This document shows, in pieces, positions 1-7,298 of a DNA stretch of 64,000 nt (the first letter of the stretch is position 1; each line of letters begins with the position of its first letter). A model generated the notes under the pieces. The model saw only the letters and a program-made list of their open reading frames with translations. It did not search any database and was not told the origin of the DNA. A program made the translations under genes and the position numbers. Origin of the DNA: Streptomyces sp. NBC_01478 (GTDB lineage Bacteria; Actinomycetota; Actinomycetes; Streptomycetales; Streptomycetaceae); the NCBI RefSeq assembly GCF_036227225.1, contig NZ_CP109444.1, positions 9,405,501 through 9,469,500 of the forward strand, given 5' to 3'.

Positions 1-2
1 TG

Positions 3-59
3 GGCGAGGCGGCCACGTTGCTGGAGGCGGGGGAGGACGACACGGCGGCGGTGTTCTAG
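3..59 (+). CDS. 3' end of a CDS entering the window (partial)
   Basis: An open frame runs from the window edge to a TAG stop at 57-59 and ends in the residues LLEAGEDDTAAVF. Only about 18 codons are visible, so the product cannot be named. The codons are strongly GC-rich at the third position, as in the neighbouring genes, which supports a real coding end. The next gene lies on the opposite strand, so this one is convergent with it. Confidence 0.5.
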   Translation, partial: GEAATLLEAGEDDTAAVF

Positions 60-90
60 GGGCGTGGTCCTTCGGGGTCGGGGCCAGGCC

Positions 91-477
91 CTAGTCGCCG
101 TCGCGCGGCACGAGTGTCACCCGGTGGAAGTTGCAGCCGGTCATGGGCGGGCTCCCGGACGGGGGCCCGCCCGCGTGTGCCTTGAGGGCGACGCTGACCA
201 GGCTCAGCAGCAGGTCGACGTCCGTCTCGCAGTCCAGGTGGACGGTCACCCAGCGGGAGCCCGGGATGATCCGGATCGCGGTCGACTCGCTGAGATCGTG
301 GTGGAAGCGGAGGATGGCCCCGACCGTGAGATGCAGGTCCACATCGTGGTCGGAGTGGAAATGCACGATCTCGCTGTGGGCGGACCGCAGCGCCCGCCCC
401 GTGCCGCAACTGGCCGGGACCGCGCTGAGGTCGCGCCAGCCTTCCAGTCGCTGCATGGCTCGCTCGGCCAGGGTCAT
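91..477 (-). CDS. Luciferase-like DUF5519 family protein
   Basis: A 128-residue protein. The segments SEIVHFHSDHDVDLHL and IIPGSRWVTVHLD match the pattern of the DUF5519 'luciferase domain' family, where a histidine-rich strand is followed by a PDSGWV-like motif. The family is common in Streptomyces, but its biochemical role is unknown and the luciferase name should not be read as light production. No signal peptide or membrane segment is seen. It lies downstream of the aminotransferase gene on the same strand, separated by a stem-loop, so it is probably transcribed separately. Confidence 0.6.
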   Translation of the reverse strand: MTLAERAMQRLEGWRDLSAVPASCGTGRALRSAHSEIVHFHSDHDVDLHLTVGAILRFHHDLSESTAIRIIPGSRWVTVHLDCETDVDLLLSLVSVALKAHAGGPPSGSPPMTGCNFHRVTLVPRDGD

Positions 478-545
478 GTGCCCATCGTGGACTGCTCACC
501 GCTTCGCAACCAGAGGTTGAGCGATTTGTAACCGGGGCGTGAGGT

Positions 546-577
546 ACCGCACACCTTGAGGGTGTGGGGTGTGCGGT
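546..577 (-). terminator. Stem-loop downstream of the aminotransferase gene
   Basis: The arms ACCGCACACC (546-555) and GGTGTGCGGT (568-577) are perfect complements around a 12-nt loop. It sits just past the minus-strand stop at 590 and lacks a clear U-tract. That is usual for Streptomyces terminators. Confidence 0.45.
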
Positions 578-589
578 GCGCGAAACGGG

Positions 590-1876
590 TCAACTCCCCT
601 CAGCCGCAAGCTTTTCGTACCCCACCAGCCGCACGCAGGTCGCCACTCCCTCGATGATCTCCTCGATCTCCGAGGCGTCCGGGAAGGAGGGGGCGATCCG
701 GATCGTCCGGTCCCTGGGGTCGTCGCCGTACGGATGCGTGGCGCCCGCCGGTGTCAGCGCGAGCCCGGCGTCGGCCGCGCGGCGCACCACCTCGCCGGCG
801 CACCCGTCGAGCACGTCGAGGGTGATGAAGTAGCCGCCCCTGGGCGTGGACCAGGTCGCGAGGCCGGTGTCGCCGAGCCGCTCGGTGAGGATGCGCAGCA
901 CGGTGTCGAACTTGGGCCGCAGCAGCTCACGGTGCTTGCGCATATGGGCCCGCACCCCGTCGGCGTCGCGCAGGAACATCGCGTGCCGCAGTTGGTTGAT
1001 CTTGTCGGGCCCGATCGAGCGCTTGGCGCTGCAGTTGCGCAGCCAGGCCACGTTGGCCGGGGACGAACCGAAGAAGCCCACGCCCGCACCGGCCAGCGTG
1101 ATCTTCGAGGTGGACCCGAAGACGAAGGCCCGGTCCGGGTGCCCGTGCTCGGCGCAGGCGGCCAACAGGTCGGCGATCTCCACCTCTTCGTCGGTGAGGT
1201 GGTGCACGGCGTACGCGTTGTCCCAGAAGATCCGGAAGTCGGGCGCCGCGGCCGGCATGGCGGCGAGCCGTCGTACGACCTCGTCGCTGTAGCAAGTCCC
1301 GTCCGGATTGCTGTACTTGGGTACGCACCAGATGCCCTTGACCGCCGGGTTCTCGGCGACCAGCCGCTCCACCACGGCCATGTCGGGGCCCTCGGCGGTC
1401 ATCGGCACCGGGATCATGTCGATGCCGAAGCGCTGGCACAGCGCGAAGTGCCGGTCGTAGCCGGGGACCGGGCACAGGAACGCGATCCGCTCCTCGTCCG
1501 CCCAGCGGCGCGCCGCCCCCGGCAGCGTGCCGAGCAGCGCGTGCACCAGGCAGTCGTGCATCAGCTCCAGGCTGGAGTTGCCCACGGCGAGCAACTGCCC
1601 GGCCGGCACCTGGAGGAACCCGGCGAAGATCTGCCGGAGCTCCGACAGCCCGTCCGCGCCACCGTAGTTGCGGCAGTCCGTGCCGTCGGCGGAGGTGTAG
1701 CGGCCGGCGGGCAGCGTGAGGAGTTCGGCGGACAGGTCGAGCTGCCGGGCGGAGGGCTTGCCGCGGGTCAGGTCGAGGGACAGCTTCTTCGTGAGGAGGG
1801 CTTCGTAGTCGCTCCGGGCCGTGTCGAGGCGGGCCGGGAGGGAGTCGGCGCTGTGCGCGGGTGAGGGAGGGGTCAC
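590..1876 (-). CDS. Aspartate aminotransferase, MocR-like aminotransferase family (Rv3722c type)
   Basis: PLP-dependent fold-type I aminotransferase of 428 residues. It closely resembles the actinobacterial family typified by Mycobacterium tuberculosis Rv3722c, which interconverts aspartate/2-oxoglutarate and oxaloacetate/glutamate. Diagnostic segments are LTRGKPSARQLDLS near residue 40, NYGG near 70, FWDNAYAVH near 218, the PLP lysine in GSTSKITLAG (about K258), and TIRIAPSFP near the C-terminus for carboxylate binding. I chose the GTG at 1876 because it gives the family length (about 430). The longer reading upstream adds a basic low-complexity tail and would overlap the divergent repair gene region. 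It is cytosolic and divergent from the Ada/AlkA gene. Confidence 0.85.
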   Translation of the reverse strand: MTPPSPAHSADSLPARLDTARSDYEALLTKKLSLDLTRGKPSARQLDLSAELLTLPAGRYTSADGTDCRNYGGADGLSELRQIFAGFLQVPAGQLLAVGNSSLELMHDCLVHALLGTLPGAARRWADEERIAFLCPVPGYDRHFALCQRFGIDMIPVPMTAEGPDMAVVERLVAENPAVKGIWCVPKYSNPDGTCYSDEVVRRLAAMPAAAPDFRIFWDNAYAVHHLTDEEVEIADLLAACAEHGHPDRAFVFGSTSKITLAGAGVGFFGSSPANVAWLRNCSAKRSIGPDKINQLRHAMFLRDADGVRAHMRKHRELLRPKFDTVLRILTERLGDTGLATWSTPRGGYFITLDVLDGCAGEVVRRAADAGLALTPAGATHPYGDDPRDRTIRIAPSFPDASEIEEIIEGVATCVRLVGYEKLAAEGS

Positions 1877-2058
1877 GGAGGTCGACGCTACAAAGCCGCG
1901 GGTCGCACCACAAACGCATACCCGTCCGCGCCCCTTACGCTTTCCGCTTCCCGCGGAGATACGGTGATCCGTGCCTGACCAGGCCACACAAGGTTGATGT
2001 CGGATTCCCGCCAGCCCCGGCCCGTCCGGTGCCGGATGCTGGACGTATGCAGAACGGG

Positions 2059-3525
2059 ATGCACACCGACACGGAGCGTTGTGTGCGCGCGGTCCAGTCG
2101 AAGGACGCGCGCTTCGACGGCTGGTTCTTCACGGCCGTCCTGACCACCCGCATCTACTGCCGGCCGAGCTGCCCGGTCGTCCCGCCCAAGCCGGAGAACA
2201 TGACGTTCTACCCGAGCGCGGCGGCTTGCCAGCAGGCGGGTTTCCGGGCCTGCAAGCGCTGCCGCCCGGACACCAGCCCCGGCTCCCCGGAGTGGAACCA
2301 GCGGGCCGACCTGGTGGCCCGCGCGATGCGCCTGATCGCCGACGGAACCGTGGACCGCGAGGGCGTCCCCGGCCTCGCCGCCCGCCTCGGCTACAGCACC
2401 CGGCAGATCGAACGCCAGCTCCTCGCCGAACTCGGCGCCGGCCCCCTCGCGTTGGCCCGTGCCCAACGAGCCCAGACGGCAAGGCTGTTGATCGAGACGA
2501 CCGCGCTCCCGATGGCGGAGATCGCCTTCGCCGCCGGCTTCTCCTCGATCCGCACCTTCAACGACACCGTGCGCGAGGTCTTCGCCCTGTCCCCGAGCGA
2601 GCTGCGCAACAGGCGCCCGAAGACAACCGTGTTGACCCCCGGCACGCTCACGCTCCGCCTGCCGTTCCGCGCCCCCCTCAACCCCGACAACCTCTTCGGC
2701 CACCTGGCGGCGACCGCCGTACCGGGCGTGGAGGAGTGGCGGGCCGACGCGTACCGCCGGACCCTCCGCCTCCCCTACGGCCACGGCATCGCGTCCCTCA
2801 CTCCCCGGTCCGACCACATCGCCTGCCGCCTCACCCTCAGCGACCTGCGCGACCTGCCCGTGGCGATCAGCCGTTGCCGCCGCATGCTCGACCTGGACGC
2901 CGATCCGGTCGCGGTGGACGACCAACTGCGTACGGATCCGGTGCTGGCGCCACTGGTGGACAAGGCCCCGGGCCGGCGCGTGCCGCGCACGGTCGACGAG
3001 GCGGAGTTCGCCGTACGGGCCGTCCTCGGCCAGCAGGTCTCCACGGCGGCGGCCCGCACCCACGCGGCCCGCCTGGTCACCGCGCACGGCGAGCCGGTCG
3101 ACGACCCCGAGGGCGGCCTGACCCACCTCTTCCCGTCCCCGGAGTCACTCGCGGCGGTGAACCCGGAAACCCTGGCGATGCCGAACACCCGCCGCACCAC
3201 GTTCACCACTCTGGTGGCCCAACTTGCCGACGGCACGCTCCACTTGGGAGTGGAGAGCGACTGGGCGGAAACCCGCGCCCAGCTCCTCTCCCTCCCCGGC
3301 TTCGGCCCCTGGACGGCCGACGTCATCGCCATGCGCGCCCTCGGCGACCCCGACGCGTTCCTCCCCACCGACCTCGGAATCCGCCGCGCCGCCCAGGAGT
3401 TGGGCCTCCCGTCGACCCCGGCCGCCCTCACGGCGCGCGCGGCGGCGTGGCGGCCGTGGCGGGCGTACGCGGTCCAGTACCTGTGGGCGACGGACAGTCA
3501 CCCGATCAACTTCCTTCCCGTGTAA
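2059..3525 (+). CDS. Ada/AlkA fusion: DNA methylphosphotriester sensor, AraC HTH and 3-methyladenine glycosylase
   Basis: A 488-residue alkylation-repair protein with three parts. First is an Ada zinc domain with four cysteines (RIYCRPSC at about 33-40 and FRACKRC at about 63-69), one of which accepts methyl groups from phosphotriesters. Second is an AraC-type HTH (about 85-185, with YSTRQIERQL and AEIAFAAGFSSIRTFN). Third is an AlkA N-domain with an HhH-GPD glycosylase carrying LPGFGPWTADVIAM and the catalytic aspartate in FLPTDLGIRRA. The start is MHTDTERC; an in-frame ATG four codons earlier (2047) is possible. The ogt gene follows after 22 bp, so sensor/glycosylase and alkyltransferase probably form an adaptive-response operon. 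Confidence 0.9.
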   Translation: MHTDTERCVRAVQSKDARFDGWFFTAVLTTRIYCRPSCPVVPPKPENMTFYPSAAACQQAGFRACKRCRPDTSPGSPEWNQRADLVARAMRLIADGTVDREGVPGLAARLGYSTRQIERQLLAELGAGPLALARAQRAQTARLLIETTALPMAEIAFAAGFSSIRTFNDTVREVFALSPSELRNRRPKTTVLTPGTLTLRLPFRAPLNPDNLFGHLAATAVPGVEEWRADAYRRTLRLPYGHGIASLTPRSDHIACRLTLSDLRDLPVAISRCRRMLDLDADPVAVDDQLRTDPVLAPLVDKAPGRRVPRTVDEAEFAVRAVLGQQVSTAAARTHAARLVTAHGEPVDDPEGGLTHLFPSPESLAAVNPETLAMPNTRRTTFTTLVAQLADGTLHLGVESDWAETRAQLLSLPGFGPWTADVIAMRALGDPDAFLPTDLGIRRAAQELGLPSTPAALTARAAAWRPWRAYAVQYLWATDSHPINFLPV

Positions 3526-3547
3526 GCCGTTCAAGGAAGCCGAGAGC

Positions 3548-4033
3548 ATGAAACAGCACACCGTGACCGACAGTCCGTACGGCCCGCTGACCCTCGTGGC
3601 CGACGAGGACGGCGCCCTCTGCGGCCTCTACATGACCGACCAACGCCACCGCCCACCGCAGGAGCACTTCGGCCCCCGGGACGACACACCCTTCTCCTCC
3701 GCGATCGACGAGCTACAGGCCTATTTCGAGGGCGAGTTGAAGGAGTTCACCCTCGAACTGCGCCTGCACGGAACCCCGTTCCAACTCACGGTCTGGGACC
3801 AGCTCCGCCGCATCCCCTACGGCGAGACCCGCTCCTACGGCGACCTCGCCGACGCCCTCGGCAACCCGGGCGCCTCCCGCGCGGTGGGCCTCGCCAACGG
3901 CAAGAACCCCATCGGGATCATCGTCCCCTGCCACCGGGTCGTCGGCGCGAACGGCAGTCTCACGGGTTACGGCGGCGGGCTCGACCGCAAGCAGCGGCTG
4001 CTGGACTTCGAGAGCGGGGCGGCGCTGTTCTAG
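3548..4033 (+). CDS. ogt: Methylated-DNA--protein-cysteine methyltransferase (Ogt)
   Basis: A 161-residue suicide enzyme that transfers alkyl groups from O6-alkylguanine in DNA to its own cysteine. The active site is in IVPCHRVVGANG, followed by GYGGGLDRKQRLLDFE. The N-terminal half carries the usual ribonuclease-like fold segments, and PFQLTVWDQLRRIPYGETRSYGDLA is the HTH-containing DNA-binding part. The ATG at 3548 starts 22 bp after the stop of the Ada/AlkA gene. Both are on the plus strand, so co-transcription and Ada-dependent induction are likely. Confidence 0.92.
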   Translation: MKQHTVTDSPYGPLTLVADEDGALCGLYMTDQRHRPPQEHFGPRDDTPFSSAIDELQAYFEGELKEFTLELRLHGTPFQLTVWDQLRRIPYGETRSYGDLADALGNPGASRAVGLANGKNPIGIIVPCHRVVGANGSLTGYGGGLDRKQRLLDFESGAALF

Positions 4034-4061
4034 GCGCCCTGGCCGAGACGGCGCCGTACCG

Positions 4062-4115
4062 GCTGTCCTAGCTGTCCTACCTTTCCTAGCTGTCCTTGCT
4101 GTCCTTGCTGTTCCG
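4062..4115. repeat. Six 9-bp tandem repeats across the sirtuin stop codon
   Basis: Six tandem 9-bp units close to GCTGTCCTA or GCTGTCCTT run from 4062 to 4115. On the minus strand the units encode the KDS repeats of the sirtuin tail; from the fourth unit the lysine AAG becomes the stop TAG. The repeat therefore determines the length of the protein's tail. Confidence 0.8.
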
Positions 4116-4832
4116 CAGGGTGCGCAGAAGCTCCGGCAGGGCGGTCCCGATCGGCTCCCGTACGACCTCGTCGGCGCGGTCGTCGTAGGGAGTCGGCTCG
4201 GCGTTGACGATGACCAGCCGTGCCCCGTAATCGGCGGCGACACCGGCGAGCCCGGCGGCGGGCTGCACCTGGAGACTGCTCCCGACGGCGACGAACACCT
4301 GACAGGCCTTGGTGATGGCGACGGCCTCGCCGAGGACGACCGGGTCGAGCCGCTCACCGAAGAAGACGGTCGCCGACTTCAGGATCCCGCCGCACTCCAG
4401 GCAGGCGGGATCGTCCTCACCGGCGTCGACGCGGGCGAGGGCGTCCGCCATCGGCCCCCGTACATGGCACCCAGTGCACACGAACTCCCTTGCGGTGCCG
4501 TGCAGTTCGAGCACCTTGCGGGCAGGGAGGCCGGCGAGCTGGTGCAGCCCGTCCACGTTCTGCGTGATGACCCGCACGGGTACGCCGGACTTCTCCAGCT
4601 CGACGACGGCCCGGTGCGCGGCGTTGGGCTCGGCCTGGAGCGTGCGGTTCTTGCGCCGCATCTGCCAGGACCGGCGCCGGATCTCCGGGTCGCCCATGTA
4701 GTACTCGTACGTCACGAGCTTCTCGGCCTCGGGATCGCGCCGCCAGAGGCCGTTGGGGCCGCGGTAGTCGGGGATGCCGGAGTCGGTGGAGATACCCGCC
4801 CCGCTGAGAAGGGCGACAAGAGGCTTGCTCAT
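4086..4832 (-). CDS. NAD-dependent protein deacylase, sirtuin (Sir2/CobB family)
   Basis: A 248-residue class sirtuin that removes acyl groups from lysine using NAD. The NAD-binding GAGIST is at residues 11-16, followed by SGIPDYRGPNGLW. TQNVDGLHQLAG and the catalytic histidine in LELHGTARE follow. A zinc site is formed by two Cys pairs (CTGC and CLEC), and VAVGSSLQVQPAA is the late Rossmann segment. In Streptomyces sirtuins act on acetyl-CoA synthetase among other targets. The C-terminus ends in NSKDSKDS, encoded by the 9-bp tandem repeat that also creates the stop codon. It is convergent with ogt. Confidence 0.92.
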   Translation of the reverse strand: MSKPLVALLSGAGISTDSGIPDYRGPNGLWRRDPEAEKLVTYEYYMGDPEIRRRSWQMRRKNRTLQAEPNAAHRAVVELEKSGVPVRVITQNVDGLHQLAGLPARKVLELHGTAREFVCTGCHVRGPMADALARVDAGEDDPACLECGGILKSATVFFGERLDPVVLGEAVAITKACQVFVAVGSSLQVQPAAGLAGVAADYGARLVIVNAEPTPYDDRADEVVREPIGTALPELLRTLRNSKDSKDS

Positions 4833-4929
4833 GCAGCTGAGGGTAGGTGGGTGGGGTCGGGGCGGCGAGTGGATATCGCGGCACCGGGGGAAGGGCCGGC
4901 CATGAGGGGAGTCGCCCCTGGCCGGCGAA

Positions 4930-4969
4930 ATATTCAGAGATGTTCGGGGATATTCAGGGATGTTCGAGG
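4930..4969. repeat. Two 20-bp direct repeats upstream of the VapB-like gene
   Basis: Two adjacent 20-bp units (4930-4949 and 4950-4969) begin ATATTCAG and continue GATGTTCG; they differ at two positions. They lie 27 bp before the start of the small RHH gene, where an operator would be expected. An iteron-like binding site is an inference. Confidence 0.6.
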
Positions 4970-4996
4970 CGCGGAGACGGGTGTTAACGTCCGCTC

Positions 4997-5197
4997 ATGG
5001 CCAAGGTGAACGTCTCGCTCGACGCAGCGCTCGTCGTGGAAGTCATGGTCCTCGCGGGCGTGGGCAACCCGCAGGACGCCGTCGAACTCGTCGTCCGCGA
5101 CTACATCGAGCGCGGCCACCGCACGGAGGCCAGGGCCGAGGCCCGCGACGACGCGTTGCGTGAGGTGGATGTGAAACCTCGGGAGGTCGAGGGCTGA
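4997..5197 (+). CDS. Small ribbon-helix-helix protein, VapB antitoxin-like
   Basis: A 66-residue protein. Its N-terminal MAKVNVSLDAALVVEVMVLAG followed by DAVELVVRDYIERGH fits the ribbon-helix-helix pattern of VapB-type (DUF2191) antitoxins: a short beta strand, then two helices. No VapC/PIN toxin gene follows, so this is a solitary antitoxin-like regulator and not a complete toxin-antitoxin module. There is no good ribosome site before the ATG and GTTAAC lies just upstream, so leaderless translation is possible. The last 50 bp of the gene are duplicated directly downstream. Confidence 0.65.
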   Translation: MAKVNVSLDAALVVEVMVLAGVGNPQDAVELVVRDYIERGHRTEARAEARDDALREVDVKPREVEG

Positions 5198-5259
5198 ACT
5201 CCGCGACGACGCGTTGGGTGAGGTGGATGTGAAACGCCGGGAGGGCGAGGGCTGAAGCT
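5144..5259. repeat. 58-bp tandem duplication of the 3' end of the VapB-like gene
   Basis: Units at 5144-5201 and 5202-5259 both contain CGCGACGACGCGTTG, GAGGTGGATGTGAAAC and the GAGGGCTGAA end. The period of 58 bp is not a multiple of three, so the second copy is out of frame with the gene and lies beyond its stop. Confidence 0.85.
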
Positions 5260-5719
5260 CGCGTGGCCGGTCGGCTGGTGCGGTCCAACTCGCCCAGCGG
5301 TCAACGGTGTTACCCAACTGCCCGCTCCGCGGCCATCTGCTCGGCGTCGACCAGGCGGCCTCGCCAGCCGCCGGCCGTCCGCCGTCCGCCGTCCGCCGCC
5401 GAGTGGTCATCGGCTGCGGCGGTCCTGGCCTTCCGCCTGGTGTCAGCCGACTCGCCCGCAACGTCCAGCCCGACGTCGGCCGACGCGCCCCGGTCCTCCG
5501 CCCAGCGTCAACGATCTCGCTCGCCCCGGGCCTTCTGTCCGGCGCCAGCCGATTCGCCCCCAGCGTCCCGCCTGGCGTAAGCAGACTCGACTCCGCCGCC
5601 GTCCCTCGCTGGCGGACCCGCCCTTGGAGCTCCGCCCGGCCCCGCCCAGCGTCATCTGCCTTGCCCACCCCGAGCCGCCCGTCCGGCGTCAGCCGCCCCC
5701 CGAGTCATTCCGCCCAACG
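5260..5719. repeat. Gene-free stretch with a degenerate GTCAGCCGACTCGCC-like minisatellite
   Basis: No convincing gene was found between the VapB-like locus and the NUDIX stop. From about 5430 to 5735 a degenerate core resembling GGCGTCAGCCGACTCGCC recurs roughly every 30-40 bp (for example near 5441, 5540, 5575, 5684 and 5718). The long open frames here are low-complexity and change composition on both strands, so I treat them as non-coding. The last repeat copy supplies the TGA stop of the NUDIX gene. Confidence 0.55.
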
Positions 5720-6217
5720 TCAGCCGGCCCGCCGCCCGTTCTCCAACTCCGCCGTCCCCGCCCCTTCCTCCAGCACATCGAGCGCGACCAGTACCCGGAG
5801 GCCCAGCGAACCGTGCAGGTACTCCGTGAGGTCCTCGCGCGCGACGAGGCGCCAGGACAGTAGTTCCTCCTCCTGGAGGCGGATCGACTTGAGGTCGTTG
5901 GCGGTGAGGATTCCGCCGTCGTAGAGGTAGGCCACCAACGGCGGGTAGTCCGGGCCGTGGTAGACCCAGTCGACGGCGAGCAGGGGGCCGAGTTCGATGT
6001 CGAGGCCGATCTCCTCCAAGGTCTCGCGGCGTGCGCCCTGGCGTGGGGTCTCGCCGTCGTCCGACTCGATCGTGCCGCCCGGAAGGGCCCAGCCCTCACG
6101 GTAGTTGGGCTCGACGAGCAGGACCCGGCCCTCGGTGTCACGGAAGAGCGCGGCGGCCCCGGCGAGGATGCGGGGGAGACCCGCGAGGTACGTGGCGAAG
6201 TCTGGCGTGGTGGTCAT
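5720..6217 (-). CDS. NUDIX hydrolase
   Basis: A 165-residue NUDIX enzyme that hydrolyses a nucleoside diphosphate linked to another moiety; the substrate is not predictable. The Nudix box reads GGTIESDDGETPRQGARRE followed by TLEEIG, a canonical box with two extra residues between the glycines and the first glutamate, so REtLEEiG supplies the metal ligands. The C-terminal tail (LENGRRAG) runs into the minisatellite and ends at a repeat copy. The ATG overlaps by ATGA with the stop of the decayed MmyB-type regulator remnant, so the gene may once have been translationally coupled to it. Confidence 0.85.
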   Translation of the reverse strand: MTTTPDFATYLAGLPRILAGAAALFRDTEGRVLLVEPNYREGWALPGGTIESDDGETPRQGARRETLEEIGLDIELGPLLAVDWVYHGPDYPPLVAYLYDGGILTANDLKSIRLQEEELLSWRLVAREDLTEYLHGSLGLRVLVALDVLEEGAGTAELENGRRAG

Positions 6218-6389
6218 TCAGGAAGGGTAACCAGCCCGCGCGTCCGCCTTGCCGACTCACTGCCCGGCTCCGGGAAGTGACAGATCAGGCTCAGCCAGGC
6301 CCCCTCCTGCACCGCGAGCCGTACGAACGACACCTCAATGTCACCCGCGCGGGGGTGGCGGTAACGGCGCACGGAGGAACGGAACTTCG
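6214..6389 (-). pseudogene. Remnant of an MmyB-type transcription regulator (C-terminal ligand-binding end)
   Basis: The minus strand reads FRSSVRRYRHPRAGDIEV and then SLICHFPEPGSES, a good match to the extreme C-terminus of MmyB-like (MLTR) regulators. In that family the pattern is VRRYRHPxxGdleL followed by an AEPGSpS segment. The HTH and most of the ligand-binding domain are missing: the frame stops making sense at about 6389, where an SDR-like remnant starts on the other strand. It ends with TGA overlapping the NUDIX start. Confidence 0.55.
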
Positions 6390-6537
6390 CCACCAGGGCG
6401 TCAAGGTCACCCTCGTCGAACCCGGCGCCATGGACCCCCCGATCTTCGCGGACGGGTTGCGGGACAGGCTGGTGCTACGGGCGTCCGGCGTGACGGCGCA
6501 GACGTTCGACGACAGGGCCCTCACGGAGGTGTCCTGA
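6379..6537 (+). pseudogene. Remnant of a short-chain dehydrogenase (C-terminal half)
   Basis: The plus strand reads ELRHQGVKVTLVEPGAM, the conserved SDR segment after the active-site helix, then about 30 residues without clear similarity and a TGA at 6535. The catalytic and NAD-binding parts are absent. It abuts, head to head, the decayed MmyB-type regulator on the other strand. The tail falls in the 37-bp tandem repeat. Confidence 0.4.
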
Positions 6538-6612
6538 ACCCGCAGGGGACACGGCCCTTACGGAGGCGTCCTGAGCCCGCCGGGGACACGCCCCTTACGG
6601 AGTCGTGCGGAG
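6516..6612. repeat. Three 37-bp tandem repeats over the TetR stop codon
   Basis: Units starting at about 6516, 6553 and 6590 share GCCCTTACGGAGG and CCTGAGCCCGCCGGGGACAC-like sequence with a 37-bp period. The third unit contains the TAA stop (6595-6597) and the last codons of the TetR gene, so the gene end appears to have been copied downstream twice. Confidence 0.8.
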
Positions 6613-7164
6613 TCCGTCGACGACGAGGTCCAGGATCCGCCCGGCCCGCGCCTCCGCTCCCGGTCGCGTCGGATCGATCCGCCACAGCACGCTGAGCTGA
6701 AGCAGCACGTCCTCCGGGTCGATGCCCGGCTTGAGTGAACCGTCGGCGGCCCCGGCCTTCAGGAGTACGTCGATCGCGGCCACGAAGGGCGCGAGGTACT
6801 CGTCGTCGGCGCCCCCGTCGGTCGCCGCGTGGATCACCTCGGCCACGCCGTACTTGAGCCGCCCGTAGTGGGCGACCTCGTCGAACCAGCGCCGTAGCGC
6901 CACCAGCGGCGGATGCTCCGTGAGCAGCACGGGCGCGCGGTCGATCAGGTGCTGTATGTCGTGCCGGTACAGCTCCAGGATCAGCGCCTCCCGGGTGGGG
7001 AAGTGGCGGTACAGCGTCCCGATGCCGACGCCCGCCTCCTTGGCGATCGCGGTGAGGGACACACCGTTCGACACACCGCTCGACGCGGCGACGGCCTCGC
7101 GGGCGACGGCCAGGATGCGCTCCCGGTTGTCGAGGGCGTCTCGGCGGGTCGGTTTCGGGTTCAC
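6595..7164 (-). CDS. TetR/AcrR family transcriptional regulator
   Basis: A 189-residue repressor. The N-terminal HTH is at about residues 8-55 with SLTAIAKEAGVGIGTLYRHFPTREAL, followed by an all-helical ligand-binding domain. I take the GTG at 7164 (start NPKPTRRDALDNRERI), because the longer frame would run through the operator palindrome and the divergent promoter. It is divergent from the NAD(P)-dependent reductase at 7299, and an 18-bp inverted repeat lies between them. The likely role is autorepression and control of that reductase. The 3' end is part of a 37-bp tandem repeat. Confidence 0.85.
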   Translation of the reverse strand: MNPKPTRRDALDNRERILAVAREAVAASSGVSNGVSLTAIAKEAGVGIGTLYRHFPTREALILELYRHDIQHLIDRAPVLLTEHPPLVALRRWFDEVAHYGRLKYGVAEVIHAATDGGADDEYLAPFVAAIDVLLKAGAADGSLKPGIDPEDVLLQLSVLWRIDPTRPGAEARAGRILDLVVDGLRTTP

Positions 7165-7200
7165 GTTCGTGGGTCGTCCGTCCGGTGTCGGATTGCTAAG

Positions 7201-7246
7201 CGGAGGGCCCTCCGGTACGTTGGGAGATGTACCGGAGGGGCCTCCG
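7201..7246. promoter_or_regulatory. Operator palindrome between TetR gene and reductase gene
   Basis: Arms 7201-7218 (CGGAGGGCCCTCCGGTAC) and 7229-7246 (GTACCGGAGGGGCCTCCG) are complementary with a single mismatch around a 10-nt spacer. The first arm itself contains the 14-bp palindrome CGGAGGGCCCTCCG. The position between divergent genes is typical of a TetR autoregulated operator. Confidence 0.7.
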
Positions 7247-7298
7247 TTTCGCTCTCCATTCTGGCACATCCCCGTCCGACACCGCAGGGAGCTCCGTC

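Noticed and set aside
569..1864. 431-codon open frame opposite the aminotransferase
   Set aside because: It is a shadow of the GC-rich codons of the minus-strand gene. Residue composition is Gly/Arg/Val-rich without motifs, and the minus-strand frame is a clear family member.
4997..5197. Complete VapBC toxin-antitoxin module
   Set aside because: No PIN-domain gene follows. The downstream DNA is a repeat region, so only an antitoxin-like gene can be supported.
4934..5668. 244-codon minus-strand frame with repeated RLTPGGRPG-like residues
   Set aside because: The repeats are explained by the DNA minisatellite. There is no ribosome site, and the frame runs over the VapB-like gene.
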